Source: Stenopsyche tienmushanensis (Eukaryota > Arthropoda > Insecta > Trichoptera > Stenopsychidae). Taken from it: 64,000 bases of DNA. Location: positions 62,001-126,000 of the forward strand of contig WACJ01000400.1 of NCBI GenBank assembly GCA_008973525.1. The letters run 5' to 3'. The position numbers and the translations under genes are program-made. Shown here in pieces: positions 46,317 to 57,571 of this stretch (its first letter is position 1; the number at the start of each line of letters is the position of its first letter). The notes under the pieces were generated by a model. That model was not told where the DNA came from. It saw only the letters and a list, made by a program, of their open reading frames with translations, and did not search any database.

Positions 46317-47254
46317 TACCAGAAAGTTGCTCATTATTGAATTCAATCAAACAAGCCTGAGATACTATTTTTTTAAAAGCCTACTTAAACTGATATTATT
46401 TATTTCAAACATATTTTATTGAATAGGATGAAATCAGTGTTAATTTTAAAGTACATAATATGAAAAAGACCATAAATTCATGCCGTCACATTTGTTTTTT
46501 GTAATATATTTTAACCAATTATAAAAAATACACATCGCTGATACGCAAATCCTTGAATTATTGGTCCTACAAATAGTGATATTATAAATAATTAGTATTT
46601 TAATAAATACCAGAAAAAAGCAATTGTTATAATTTACAATCCTGCAAATATTATACCGGTACAAATGCTAGTAAAACTTTAATAAAGGAATAGGGTCGAT
46701 TTTTAGTATATTTTTACATACATCCCCAAAATAATCTCAATAACCGTAATATAAAAATATGTGATTTATAATTGAAAATCAAAATGAAGCTTTAATATAG
46801 TGTAGATGAAAAGAATTTGATTCCAAAAACGCAAGCAATCATAAGAGGAAAACTAAAAAGACTTCTAACTTTAAATTAAATATTAAATAATAATTGTTAA
46901 AATAAAAAATAATAAGAAATGTTATTTTTTCATACAAATTCAATTGAAAAATAAATATTTCTTGAAATATCACATATACATTAAATCTCGATTATCCAAT
47001 ATAGTAACAATGTAACTAATCGATAGATGAAAACGCGACCCTAAAAAGCTACATCACTCTTTGCTATCAATTAGTTTGGATAATTAAAATAGACCAAAAA
47101 ACAAAAAATCATGATTAAAAAAATACGTTTAAATGTTACATATGTATGTTAACTATTTACTACAATGATCAAATTTAAAAAAATAAATAACAACATAAGT
47201 TTTAGCATGATATTTTTCAATAGAAATACTAAAAAGTAAAGTAAGCAAGGAATT
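46317..47254. other. 3' flank of tamo
   Basis: AT-rich DNA beyond the tamo stop codon, probably including its 3' untranslated region. No other gene is recognised. Confidence 0.4.
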
Positions 47255-50200
47255 TTAAATGTACGTTGGAGAATTTTCGAGGCTCGTTGAACAAACCTCG
47301 CACTTAACAGCATCTTTTTTATTGACTAATGTGCATGAAGGGCATTCCTTACCGCCACTTGTGAGCGGCAAGTTCTCCGGGCCAGCGTCTTTTGATTTCC
47401 CACAGACTTCACACGCTTTACTATTACTACCGTTGGAAAAGGTGCAAGTACCACAATCCCATTGAGCATCTGAATTTTTCTTATTGCCTCGTTGCTGCTC
47501 CGAATGTTTATGAGAGTTTAATCGCGCCTGCGGTTCATCAAGTGCTACAACGAGAGTTTTAAATCCTTGGTCCACAGTATCCAGAGGTGGACGAGATCGA
47601 GTTGTCTGATGACTTGAACCAGCGCCACCTTTAATAAATAATGAATTTCTAATATAATTACGATGATAACATCACGTCACAAATGCAAATGGTTAAAATG
47701 TCATCTTAACTTAATTATTCTTTACAATATATAAAAAGAAATAGATTTAAAATAGAAATGACCAATGATGTCTATTCTGGAAAATGCACACTTTTTGCTT
47801 TTCTAACTTAGTAAAAAAATACTAAAACATAAGATATGACATGGTTAATTGTTGTCGAAAGATTGATAGGACTCATGCCCATCTAATGATACCCTATAAT
47901 TATCAATACGGATTACTCATCAAGGGTAAAACTGAATAATTATAGCGGCTTCTTTTTGCCGGCAACCAATTATGACTCAACTTAATATATTGGCTGATGG
48001 GCTGATAGTCAGAACTGTCCCTAGAAAATAGAATCTAATTGGACATACTGAATACAGCTCTTGGGTACCGCATCGACCTCCAATATCGACATTCTCCGAT
48101 GCTTTCAGTCCAAAGTGCTGCGTACTATAGACGACGCTCCATGGTACGTGACAAATGTCATCATACACAGGGAACTAAACATATCTACAGTAAAACAGGA
48201 GATTAAAAGCTAAAGTCAAAATTATAAACAAAGACTAAACAAACACCCCAACCGCCTGGTTGAAGAGCTAACCAACCAAATCTGCAGGACGCGTAAGCTG
48301 AAAAGATATATGGTTCATGACGTAGAAAAAAGATTCAAATCCTCATTAATGAATGAAGACCTATTCACACGAGAGAACAACATAAACATAAAATTAATTA
48401 ATCAGAAAAAATAATTAGTTAAGAAAATGTTTTATTACTCACTTTGGGAAATGTGGTTTCTTTTCGAGCTTGCCGGCAATGTTTCCGAATGTTTTCTCCT
48501 GGAGCTTTTCTCAATTTCGGAGCTCAAAGGTTTTGAATTTATTTTTCGACTTCGATTATTGGAATCAGACAATGCATTATTAATCCCGTTAGTATAAATT
48601 TCTTTGTCCATTTCCTTTTTATCCTTAGCGTCACTCTTGGAAATAAGTCTAGTTTTATCCGGGACAGAAATAAACGGCTCCGGGTGGCTTTCATGAAAAT
48701 ATGGCTTCCGCTTATCATTATCGTCTGATAAAACTTGTCGTTTTTGAGGATCTTTTACAACTTTTGGCTCAATTTCGTGTTTTTTCTTTAGGGAATTTTC
48801 CTCGCTCCTATATTTTCGAGCGGTTTCTTTAGTTGACATTATGTTTACATGCCCAAAAACCTCTTCTAATTCTGTGGTATAAGATATTTTCTGATCCTCG
48901 ACGTGTTTTGTCGGTTTAACGTCCCTTTCGAGGGATGATGACACAATTGCGTCCCTGTCATCAAAATTATTTTTATAGCCTCGACTCTCTAATTTATCAA
49001 AAACGTAGCTCCAATCCCCATATGTTTCCATTGCATCATCTTTAGTTTTACTTAGGGAGGGTTGCGTATCAGATCTTGGAAGAGTGAAATGTCTTGATTC
49101 ACCGTTATTTGACATGGAAGATCTTGGAGCACTGTTTCTTCTGATATTTTCCAAATTCTCACAATCATCATTTCGTATTTTTTTAGAGCTCATATTACTT
49201 TTCAATTGATCAGAATTGTGAGGATTGTAAGTTTTATAATTTTGGGAAATGCTTTTCCCGTTATCATTATATAGATATCTATCATGTTTTGGACTAGATT
49301 GCATATTATCACAACAGTTCTGTGAAAAGTGATTGTTGTTTGAGCAATTTGGCATATCAAATTCAATAAGATGATCATTTGGTACGTTTGGGCAAAAATT
49401 AGATTGTGGACAATGATAACCATTTACCATTACAGTGGAGACATTTGTAGGTCCATATGGAGTCATAGTTGGCATTATAAATGGTGTCGGTGGATTGCAG
49501 TAATAACCGTGTGGAGGTGCAATGTGATTGACTTGTTGCATGTTATTAGGCCTATATATTTGATTTAAATTATAATTATTGTGAGACGACCCGTTTATAT
49601 GATTTACAGAGTTTTGAACTTGGCCTAAAGGATTCGGACAGTAAACACCATGATTTTCAGTATGATTATTTATAATCATAAAATTATTTGATGATAGTCC
49701 GTGGTTTTTTAACGGATATGTATTAGCGCTATTTTCATGCATATACATTCCATTCGAATTTTGCTGCATTAAATGAGCGGAAGAATGTTTGTTGTAAATA
49801 TTATAATTATTGGCTTGATTTAAATGACCGTTCATTTGGGTCATTTGATTATTGGTGTGCAAAGTTTGCGGCAATATATTTTGCTTTATATTTGACGGAG
49901 ACTTTGCAGATGAAAACTTAACGTTGCAATATAAATCTGAAAAGAGAAAACATGAAAAATTAAAACATTTTTCACACGTGTATACAAAATTAAAAAAAAC
50001 AATTCACTGTAAGAGCAGGATCTCAATAGAGGCTGATGTTGTTTATAGATCATTCACAAAATAAGTTACATTTTTATATCTAACATATACAAATCAATGT
50101 TTGTCTGTCTGTATTTAATGCGCTGCCATACTGTTCATCTGATTGTAATAAATCTTTGTCAACTTATTGTTTACACTTGCAGGAATAACATAGGCATAGT

Positions 50201-52390
50201 AAAAATATTGTTTGTGTATACAGTTTGTTATGCGAGACGTGGCATTGCAACGCATATGTCTGAGTTTTGACCTCTCTCTTACAAATGAATTGCATTAAAT
50301 TAAATAATACATGTAACCCCTATTTATTACGATCTTGATAAGTGCAAATTTGTTACAATATGACCATTTTTTTAAATGATTTAATTTCGGGATTTTTTTG
50401 CATTCATGCACAATCATCAGAAATTAAACTTAACCGGTTGGTGGACAGTGCAGTCAAAATGCAGTCATTGCATGGAGCACATCTATGTCTGAATCTGCAG
50501 ATAATACTTGCTTTTCGCGCCGGATTAGTCAATACATACCACCTTTACAACAAACAAACCATTTACAGAACGTGACTCAAAGACTCTCAAACTTTTCTAT
50601 GCAACATAAATTAATTTTGGCGAATAATTCGAATTTTTGCGATACACTGACAAAGTGTTAAGAGATAAACCGCATACACATCATCCAAAGACCGTTTACC
50701 ACAATTATGTATGTATAGTATCTATGTCATTATCATCAATGTTTGGGATTTTTAAATGGGCAACATTAAGTAAACAGAAAATGTTGAAATATATAGACTT
50801 ATTTTGTGAATGTTATCCGAATACGAAATATATATATCTACAAATGTTTATATTGTAAAATAATATACACATAACATACCATCACTTGTTCTCTGCATAT
50901 GTAACACCATCGCCACGGCTTGCTCAACATCGCCAATAAAATTTTTTCTACATTGAAGTATTTCTAACCAACTACATTTGCCACCTCTCATTGAAACTTC
51001 TTCCCATATTTGAGTCATCAACTAAAACACAATTAATACTATAATAGTGTGCAAAATCGCATTAACATGATGTTTATTTTCACTAAATTCACAAATGAAT
51101 GCATTTGGTTATTTAAATTTTAAAAGAAACATTAAAAATATATAGACAAGTCAAAGAAAAATTGTAAAAGATCTAAATATATATACCTGACATTCAACAT
51201 ATGCCATAAGAGAATCTCGAGAAACGGCTGCCACTTGATCAGGGCACACGGGGCCATCTAAAATCATAGTATTGGACGATTCATCTCCATCAGCTTTATA
51301 GCCCATCGCGATTAACATTGCAATTGTCCCACATAAACCTGATCCTTCAACTTCATGCTTATAAAATCCACTGTACAACTGAAAATACATATATTAAAAT
51401 ATAAATACATAATTAATAATGAATACATCGTAGGAATAATAGGGCATAATGTGAATCCAGAAAACCTGCCTGAAAACTCCTAAGCCTGAGGAAGAGAATG
51501 TTCTAGGGATAAGGCATTTTTTTAAAATGGGATATACAAATTACGCTAACAAGAAGTTATAAATAATGATGGAAATTATATTATTCAATAAAGTTTATTC
51601 AAGGTATGACAAAATGATTATTTGGCTTTATTCTAATAACGCACATAACTTTCCGGTAGACCGGTACCACTTATATATAAAGTAAAAAACGCTTTGAAAT
51701 GCTTGATTAATTTATTTTCCATTTTATAAACTTACTCTTATTGTTCGATATTCTTTCCTCCAAGATTGGGATAATAAATTGCTCGCATATCTGGCTAGTG
51801 CTGCCCATCCTTGAGCTAGTCTATATCCGCTAAAATCGGGATTAGTTAATGCTGAATGAACTAAAATTTTTCCAGTCTCCTCCAACAAAAACTTGTTTTC
51901 GTGCGGTACCATGCATAAATAATTCATAATATAGCCTAAAACGTATAAAATAATAATAGAATTAAACAAACATTAGACGACTTATTCAAGAACATACAAT
52001 AATACAATATTTTATGTTATATCTGAATTTCCATCTAAATTTGATTGAATTGTTTGCTGATTAATCTTGATTCTTTATCAATGTTTTATCAAAACAACAT
52101 TCAAAAAGAGATAAAGTCATAAATTTAAAACTTATTACATTATGTTGAAACAATTATGATAGCAAAAATAAAAAGGAAATTTAACTCTTGTAAATTTTTA
52201 TCAAATTAAGCCTGATGTGAAAAATACCTTCTAATTTTTTTCGTTGATCCAATTTTTCCGGACTGTCATCTGTTTCCAAATAACTGAAATGCATGTAGTC
52301 GATTTGTCGAGATAGTTCAGGTAGCTGTTCACGAATACCATAATCTACTGCCGCCATATTTGCAACCTGACCGATTTTTTCATATAGCAT
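47255..52390 (-). CDS. tamo: tamozhennic-like (SPATA2-related) PUB and RanBP2 zinc-finger protein
   Basis: A cytoplasmic adaptor; in Drosophila, Tamo limits nuclear import of Dorsal, and vertebrate SPATA2 links deubiquitinase and ubiquitin-ligase complexes through its PUB domain. The six exons are 52390-52228, 51935-51736, 51378-51187, 51021-50880, 49936-48443 and 47628-47255. All junctions have GT-AG and keep frame (phases 1, 0, 0, 1, 1), giving 854 aa. The N-terminal third is the conserved PUB-like region (for example LYSGFYKHEVEGSGLCGTIA, DGPVCPDQVAAVSRDSLMAY then V-E-C-Q). The middle is Asn/His-rich and low complexity, then charged. The C-terminus has two RanBP2-type fingers: W-D-C-G-T-C-T-F...C-E-V-C and C-P-S-C-T...C-E-V-C. 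Start is the ATG at 52390. Family assignment is from remembered similarity and domain order. Confidence 0.87.
48024..48310 (+). pseudogene. jockey-type reverse-transcriptase C-terminal fragment
   Basis: The plus strand, inside the last intron of tamo, reads as the conserved tail of jockey-clade polymerases with one stop early on: LLGTASTSNIDILRCFQSKV, L-R-T-I-D-D-A-P-W-Y-V, HRELNISTVKQEIK, HPNRLVEELTNQ and R-K-L-K-R. The rest of the element is missing (5'-truncated). Confidence 0.85.
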
Positions 52391-54099
52391 CAGTAAACGT
52401 CAATTTAAGTATCTAAAAAAATTATAGCATTTGTTAAAATATCTGAGATAATTATTTCGAGCCAATTTATATATTATTATAATCAGATTTATAAAAAATC
52501 ATTAACATCTAAATACAACAATAACACAATACATTTTAAAAAACAGAAAACAGCAAAAGCAATTTTAATATTACAATATTAAGTTTACAAGTTTGCAAGC
52601 CCGAATGCTGCCATAACGTCTCTTTTGTATATTATTCAAGCTCAGGATCATTTTGTGTCTATTTTACTAATGAGAGAGCGAAATATCAGCGCTTACGAGT
52701 GTTTACACAATTGAAAAGCATATAAAATATAATGCTTCAAACATGTACGTCAAACACCGATGAACCCCGACTAAATAGAAAGCTCTATGTTGTTCTGAAA
52801 GGGCTAACAAGGGCTTGCAAGTTGCAAGTTCTGCTCTCACCGAACTAAGTCTAACCTCAAATTATTGTGCCCTACCTGTTAAAAACTTGTTTAATATAAC
52901 CAAAATTAGCCTGAGGAAAAAAGTTCTCAAGTCCAAAAGGTTAAAAACACCTATGACTCATGTTATGGTCATATGACTTAATCATAATGCAAACAACTAA
53001 CAAATTGTATCAAATGTCAAAGCTGAAATTACAATACAGAACAAACATATGACATTAAGTTGAATCAAGCAATTGTTAAAGCAAAATTCATGATCATAAA
53101 TATTATTTAAATAAGATAATTTTATTAATTTCACAGCGATAAATAATATTTCAAAATCATCATGGCATTGCAATATAACTCAGCATATGATCTATTTTCT
53201 AAAACAATCACGTATTTCTTTTAGAATATGGCAAGCCCTAAACCTTAAGTCTGTCCAACACATCACATATTGTTCAGTTTGTCCAATACACGACCTCGAT
53301 TTTAAGCCATACGACAAAATTAAAACCTAGTAGTTATTAATAAAATGGAGCAACGATCATCTGATGGCGGAAATGTCGAACGGCAGGTTAGTGTGTTATG
53401 TCCCAAAATAGTACGTCTCAAAATAGCATAAGCGTTTCCGCAACATCATTTAGCTTACCGTTATTTTATTCCGTGTAATGATTCGATCTTCAAATATTAC
53501 GAAATAGAACAAAGAGAATTTTGCGCATTATTAAACGTCGATAAAACTGCATCTTCCCACAAACTTATTTTGACATATTTACGTCACTGACATCTGTCTT
53601 TCGCAAATGGAACCAAACACTCTTCCTTATTATTGGCCAAGGTTGATAATTTAACGACCAAATATTTACCCGACGTAAATGTGTATTAAAAAAATAATAC
53701 CTTTATTTTAGTAAGAAATCAAGTATTAGGATATATTAGCTTTCTTATACGATTCTATAAATATATTTTAAGTATTTAATTCATTTATTTATCATTTTAT
53801 TGTATTGTATTTTTATAAATTTTAATTCGCAAAATATAACAATTATAAAATATATTTCATTTAAATCCAAAATAATTATTGTTTTTTAATCATAAAAAAC
53901 AATATAATCAATTTCAAAAAATTAGGACGCAAATGTAAAATATTTGGCATGTTTTATTCTATAATAATTTTATTTTTTAAATCATTTCCGCACAAGATTC
54001 TTTGAACCGATAATCTGTTTACATAAAAATAAGAATATTTATATAAACTCAATATGAAGCATATTGTAAATATTCTTCATGTTGATAATTTATAAATGC
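52391..54099. other. Divergent upstream region between tamo and the plus-strand gene
   Basis: Holds the probable tamo 5' untranslated region. It also holds an isolated ATG-started 14-codon frame at 53345-53386 (MEQRSSDGGNVERQ) ending in a CAG|GTTAGT donor, which may be a first coding exon on the plus strand. I could not join it in frame to anything downstream. Confidence 0.35.
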
Positions 54100-54580
54100 G
54101 CATGTTTAGCGTCATTTGAGGTCAAAATGCTATGGTCGCAATTTATCGAGTTAAGGTTATCGTGTGGGGGGGCAGCTGTCCGCTTGTCCACTGCTTGCGT
54201 CTATCGAACTGTGCCTTCGAGGGAGGTCATCTGCGTCGGTATATCGCTCCCCTAGTCAGTATTCTTATTGTATCAATTATTTTATTGCGACGACGTCATC
54301 TGATCTTACGCGTCGATATTCTTTCTTGCGTTTCATAGCGTATATGTGTAGATTTCAAGTGCGAGTATCGCTAGTTATGACAGAAAAGTTGATTAACCTA
54401 TCGCCGTCGAGTGGTTACGTTTTTTCCTCCGTTGTGTATTTAAATACAATATTATGCGGCAAGTTTTCTCATAATGATAGGTTATATGTTATTAAAATGA
54501 TTCGCTCCGTGGATTTAAACAGTATTGGAGGAATGGTTCATTTTTATGTATATCTTAATCCCTGTACATGATTGTGTTCA
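54100..54580 (+). promoter_or_regulatory. GC-richer, CpG-containing stretch, possible 5' exon or promoter
   Basis: Clearly less AT-rich than its flanks and rich in CG dinucleotides. It carries open frames (54164-54571) without recognisable protein. It lies about 3 kb upstream of the plus-strand gene, whose start has a splice acceptor in its leader (TTTTTGCAG at about 57380-57388), so an upstream non-coding exon must exist. This stretch is a candidate by position and composition only. Confidence 0.3.
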
Positions 54581-55439
54581 TATTATGTGTCAAACAGTCG
54601 TTGATGTTGCAATGCCCAATTGAAAAGTGAAATTCAACATGTTGTGTCTTGCGTAGTACTTTCCCTTGTTTAAATAATCATTATTTAATCAAGGCAACTA
54701 TAGATATCCAATACAAGCTGAGCATTCCCTTTTTTTTATAATTCTTGAAGAAAATGATTTCACTGTCAAGCGGTATTGGGTAGCAGTGTTTGTAAAAGAA
54801 TTATTTTCTTTACAAACACTACTGCACTTTTCTTTAATGCTTAACTTGTATAATAGGATGTCACTCGTATTTGATTAAATATGTGATCCACATATTGTAC
54901 AGACCTGAAAATATTTATACATATATTTCATCAAAATTTTAGAGGTTTTTTCAAGTTTAAAGGATATTTTAAGGGACGTTTCTGTCTTTTTGAGCCTAAA
55001 AGTGATTCATTTTTTATGTTGATATTTAGTGTGTTGACTAGGCGATTTTTATTGAACATAAAAATATTTTTTAAATTCTAACGTAATATGATAATGGGAG
55101 TGGGTAGAGCCATGTATGTTAATGCACGATCGATTGGCATGCCACGAGCATAGAGGATACCTTCTGTTTCTTCAAAAAAGTCTTCTTCAGCTGCTACAGT
55201 CTACTGGTCAATATTGTCGTTGCAGTTCGTTATCGGGTTTCGTGGATAAACACCTCTTCGTGGACTAGATCCTCACGACTTTAATTTCAAAGGTTTTATT
55301 CGATGCGCTCTTGAGCTTCCAGTGGTATTATCGAGACTTACCATGCAAAGAGCCTCCGCCGACTTGGCCTGATTAGCCGTTTACAATAAATGCGTTGTGC
55401 CAACATTTTGTCTCTTAATTTGATCTTTCTGTGGAACTC
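54581..55439. other. Gap with a hairpin and older repeat-like DNA
   Basis: Contains an imperfect hairpin at 54782-54824. From about 55080 on it is GC-richer and probably belongs to the decayed transposon that follows. No gene is supported. Confidence 0.4.
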
Positions 55440-56130
55440 TTTTTCCTGAATCCTGTCATCGAAAGTTATAAAGAATCTTCACCTCCGTCGTTAATCAGAG
55501 CCAGACCAAAATTCGGAGCCACCTTTTACATGACTGTACTGCGGTTGCTTTTCGAGTGATCACTCACGGTTTTGAGCTCCTCTCCGGTGCAAATATCTCA
55601 CATCTGAAGAACGCGGTTATCATATTGCAGCGACGAAGATAGCAGCCCGCCTTGTGTCAGCAAGGTGTTATAAAACATTTGTTATTATTTTGAGTATGTC
55701 CGCCCAAACAGAGTTGCAACTAATTGTCTGATGACAGATCTGAATATATAGGATGAAAGAGTTTCTTAAACGCAGTTGCAAGCGGTTGTTCGTGTTTGAT
55801 ATCATGTAATTTGTTGTCTGCCTCTGCGCGTCTTCACTTGCATCACAAATCAGGCCCGGGTAAACCATTACTGTGCTTTGATTTATCATCTTTCTGGATC
55901 TCAATCTTGGCCCTGTTCACTTTTTGGCGTATCCAATGTGCTCATTCTTCGTCACGATCAATTCATTCCCTATACGATTGGATTTCCTGGAATGATTTGA
56001 ATGTTTTCGTATCCCTGTCACCTGTATAATTGGCATATTTTACATAGTGAAACTCTTCGGATCGTGGAAACATTTCGATAATACCGATAAGTCGATGGAC
56101 TTCCATTTTTCCAGCACTTCAATGTGTGGT
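55440..56130 (-). pseudogene. Mutator-like transposase remnant, piece 1
   Basis: Read down the minus strand in shifting frames: F-P-R-S-E-E-F-H-Y-V-K-Y, then TGDRDTKTFKSFQEIQSY (the family has a G-D-G-D-S-K-T-x-K motif; here it is T-G-D-R-D-T-K-T-F-K). Then come N-G-L-P-G-P-D-L, KKLFHPIYSDLSSDN, LQLCLGGHTQNNN and K-C-F. This order matches the Mutator-like transposases common in insect genomes, with about five stops or shifts. It is dead. Confidence 0.65.
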
Positions 56131-56399
56131 TTCTTATGTGGCAATTGATTTTTAAATTTGAAAGAATTATTAGAATTTATTTTAACTTAGAGAATACGTT
56201 ATTAATATTTTGAAGTACGTCTGAATTTTTTTTTTTAAAGTCATTTCCGCTGGAAAAATGATAAATTAAAGGCAGTAATAAATGGTATAAACTACCTAGC
56301 AGTTAATCAGCTATTTCTGAACCATATAGCAGCCCTTATTTTTCTTCATACGTATAATTTTGAGCTTGCGTCTCTTCTTTTCGAGCTTTCCAAGCTTCC

Positions 56400-56900
56400 T
56401 TGATTTCCGCTGCACTATTATCGGTTAATCCATTTGCCGTGCATAATTAAAGCTCTGCGCGAGCCAACAACTATTTTCAGCTCGTTCATAATCATAAGTG
56501 CTGAATTCCTTTTATTGAATAAGCCAAAAGTCAAAAATGCTGCAACCTCGATTACTTTCGGGCCAGAATTTAGGTGCTTTGGAGCCAAATGTCGAGTTGA
56601 AACTTTCGTTGGCATTTTGTGTGTGATCACCTAAACATCTCTTCAGTAATTCATCTTTCGACAAATCTTATATGTATTGGAAGAATTTCTTTCTGAAGGT
56701 CGGGGTGCAATGAAGAAAAGTGTGCTTCAGGTTCTGTTCCAAGCGTTTTAGCTTTTTTGCACTAAACCATGGTTGACTCTTGGTGTGTCGATTTCCGTGG
56801 AAGGACCTGTTTTGTGGTATACCACATCGGTCTGTGGTATCCTGTTTTACTTTTGGATAAGAATATATTTTGACTTCTAACTTTTAACACATGCTAGGAA
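56400..56900 (-). pseudogene. Mutator-like transposase remnant, piece 2
   Basis: A second, independent copy of the C-terminal part: K-K-F-F-Q-Y-I then D-L-S-K-D-E-L-L-K-R-C-L, GDHTQNANESFNSTFGSK with one frame change into LAPKHLNSGPKVIEVAAFLT, and I-M-N-E-L-K-I-V-V-G. It lies upstream of piece 1 on the same strand and overlaps it in domain content, so these are two copies, not one split gene. Confidence 0.65.
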
Positions 56901-57571
56901 GGCCAAAGCTAAACTTATGCTAACTGACGCTCTGTCGAAAAGATACTAATGCTTCTAGTTTCTTCTACCTCTATTTTAAGAGTTTACGAATAAGAACAAC
57001 TCTCCCTCTTCTTTCATTTCCTTCTTCTTTTCAAAGTACAGGGGTATAGAACTAGGTAGTGAATTAGGGTCTACTGTGTATTTTTGTACAATTTTTGTGA
57101 AATTTGTACCATTTTACAAATTTCAAAATAATCACATTTTCCCGAAATGTAAACAAGTCCTAGATTAAATATATTGTTTTCAGAATGTACTATAATATAA
57201 AAATATCCTCTATTTTTTATGCTCATCCACTCATCCATTGTCAGACTAAAGCGAGCATTCACTTTTTTTAAGGCTTTTATATTGGAAATTATTTTGTAAA
57301 ATTGATTTTCTTAAATATGTATGTTGAGCATATTAAATCTATATTGATTCAAATGCTAATTATTCTCTTTTGTATTGATTTTTGCAGGTCTAGAAAATGG
57401 ATAGGAATAATATGCTGATATTCAACAAAATCATAAACTAAGGCGTCATACAAATTTGTGCTTACATCTTTTATTTTCAAGAGTCACGAGTACAAATCTA
57501 TTGATGACCTAAATTAAAATCTTAAAAATAACTAAGCAAAATATAAAACATATTTAAAAAATGATTTCAAT
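56901..57571 (+). other. Leader and upstream flank of the plus-strand gene
   Basis: A polypyrimidine tract and AG at about 57374-57388 look like the acceptor of a leader intron. In-frame stops (for example TAA at 57515) precede the ATG at 57572, which supports that ATG as the start. Confidence 0.5.

Noticed and set aside
54164..54571. 135-codon plus-strand open frame
   Set aside because: Open by GC composition only; no recognisable protein, and no splice site links it to the gene at 57572.
57388..57571. Joining the 14-codon exon at 53345 to the acceptor at 57388
   Set aside because: The junction gives GTC-TAG, an immediate stop, so the plus-strand gene cannot start at 53345 through this acceptor.
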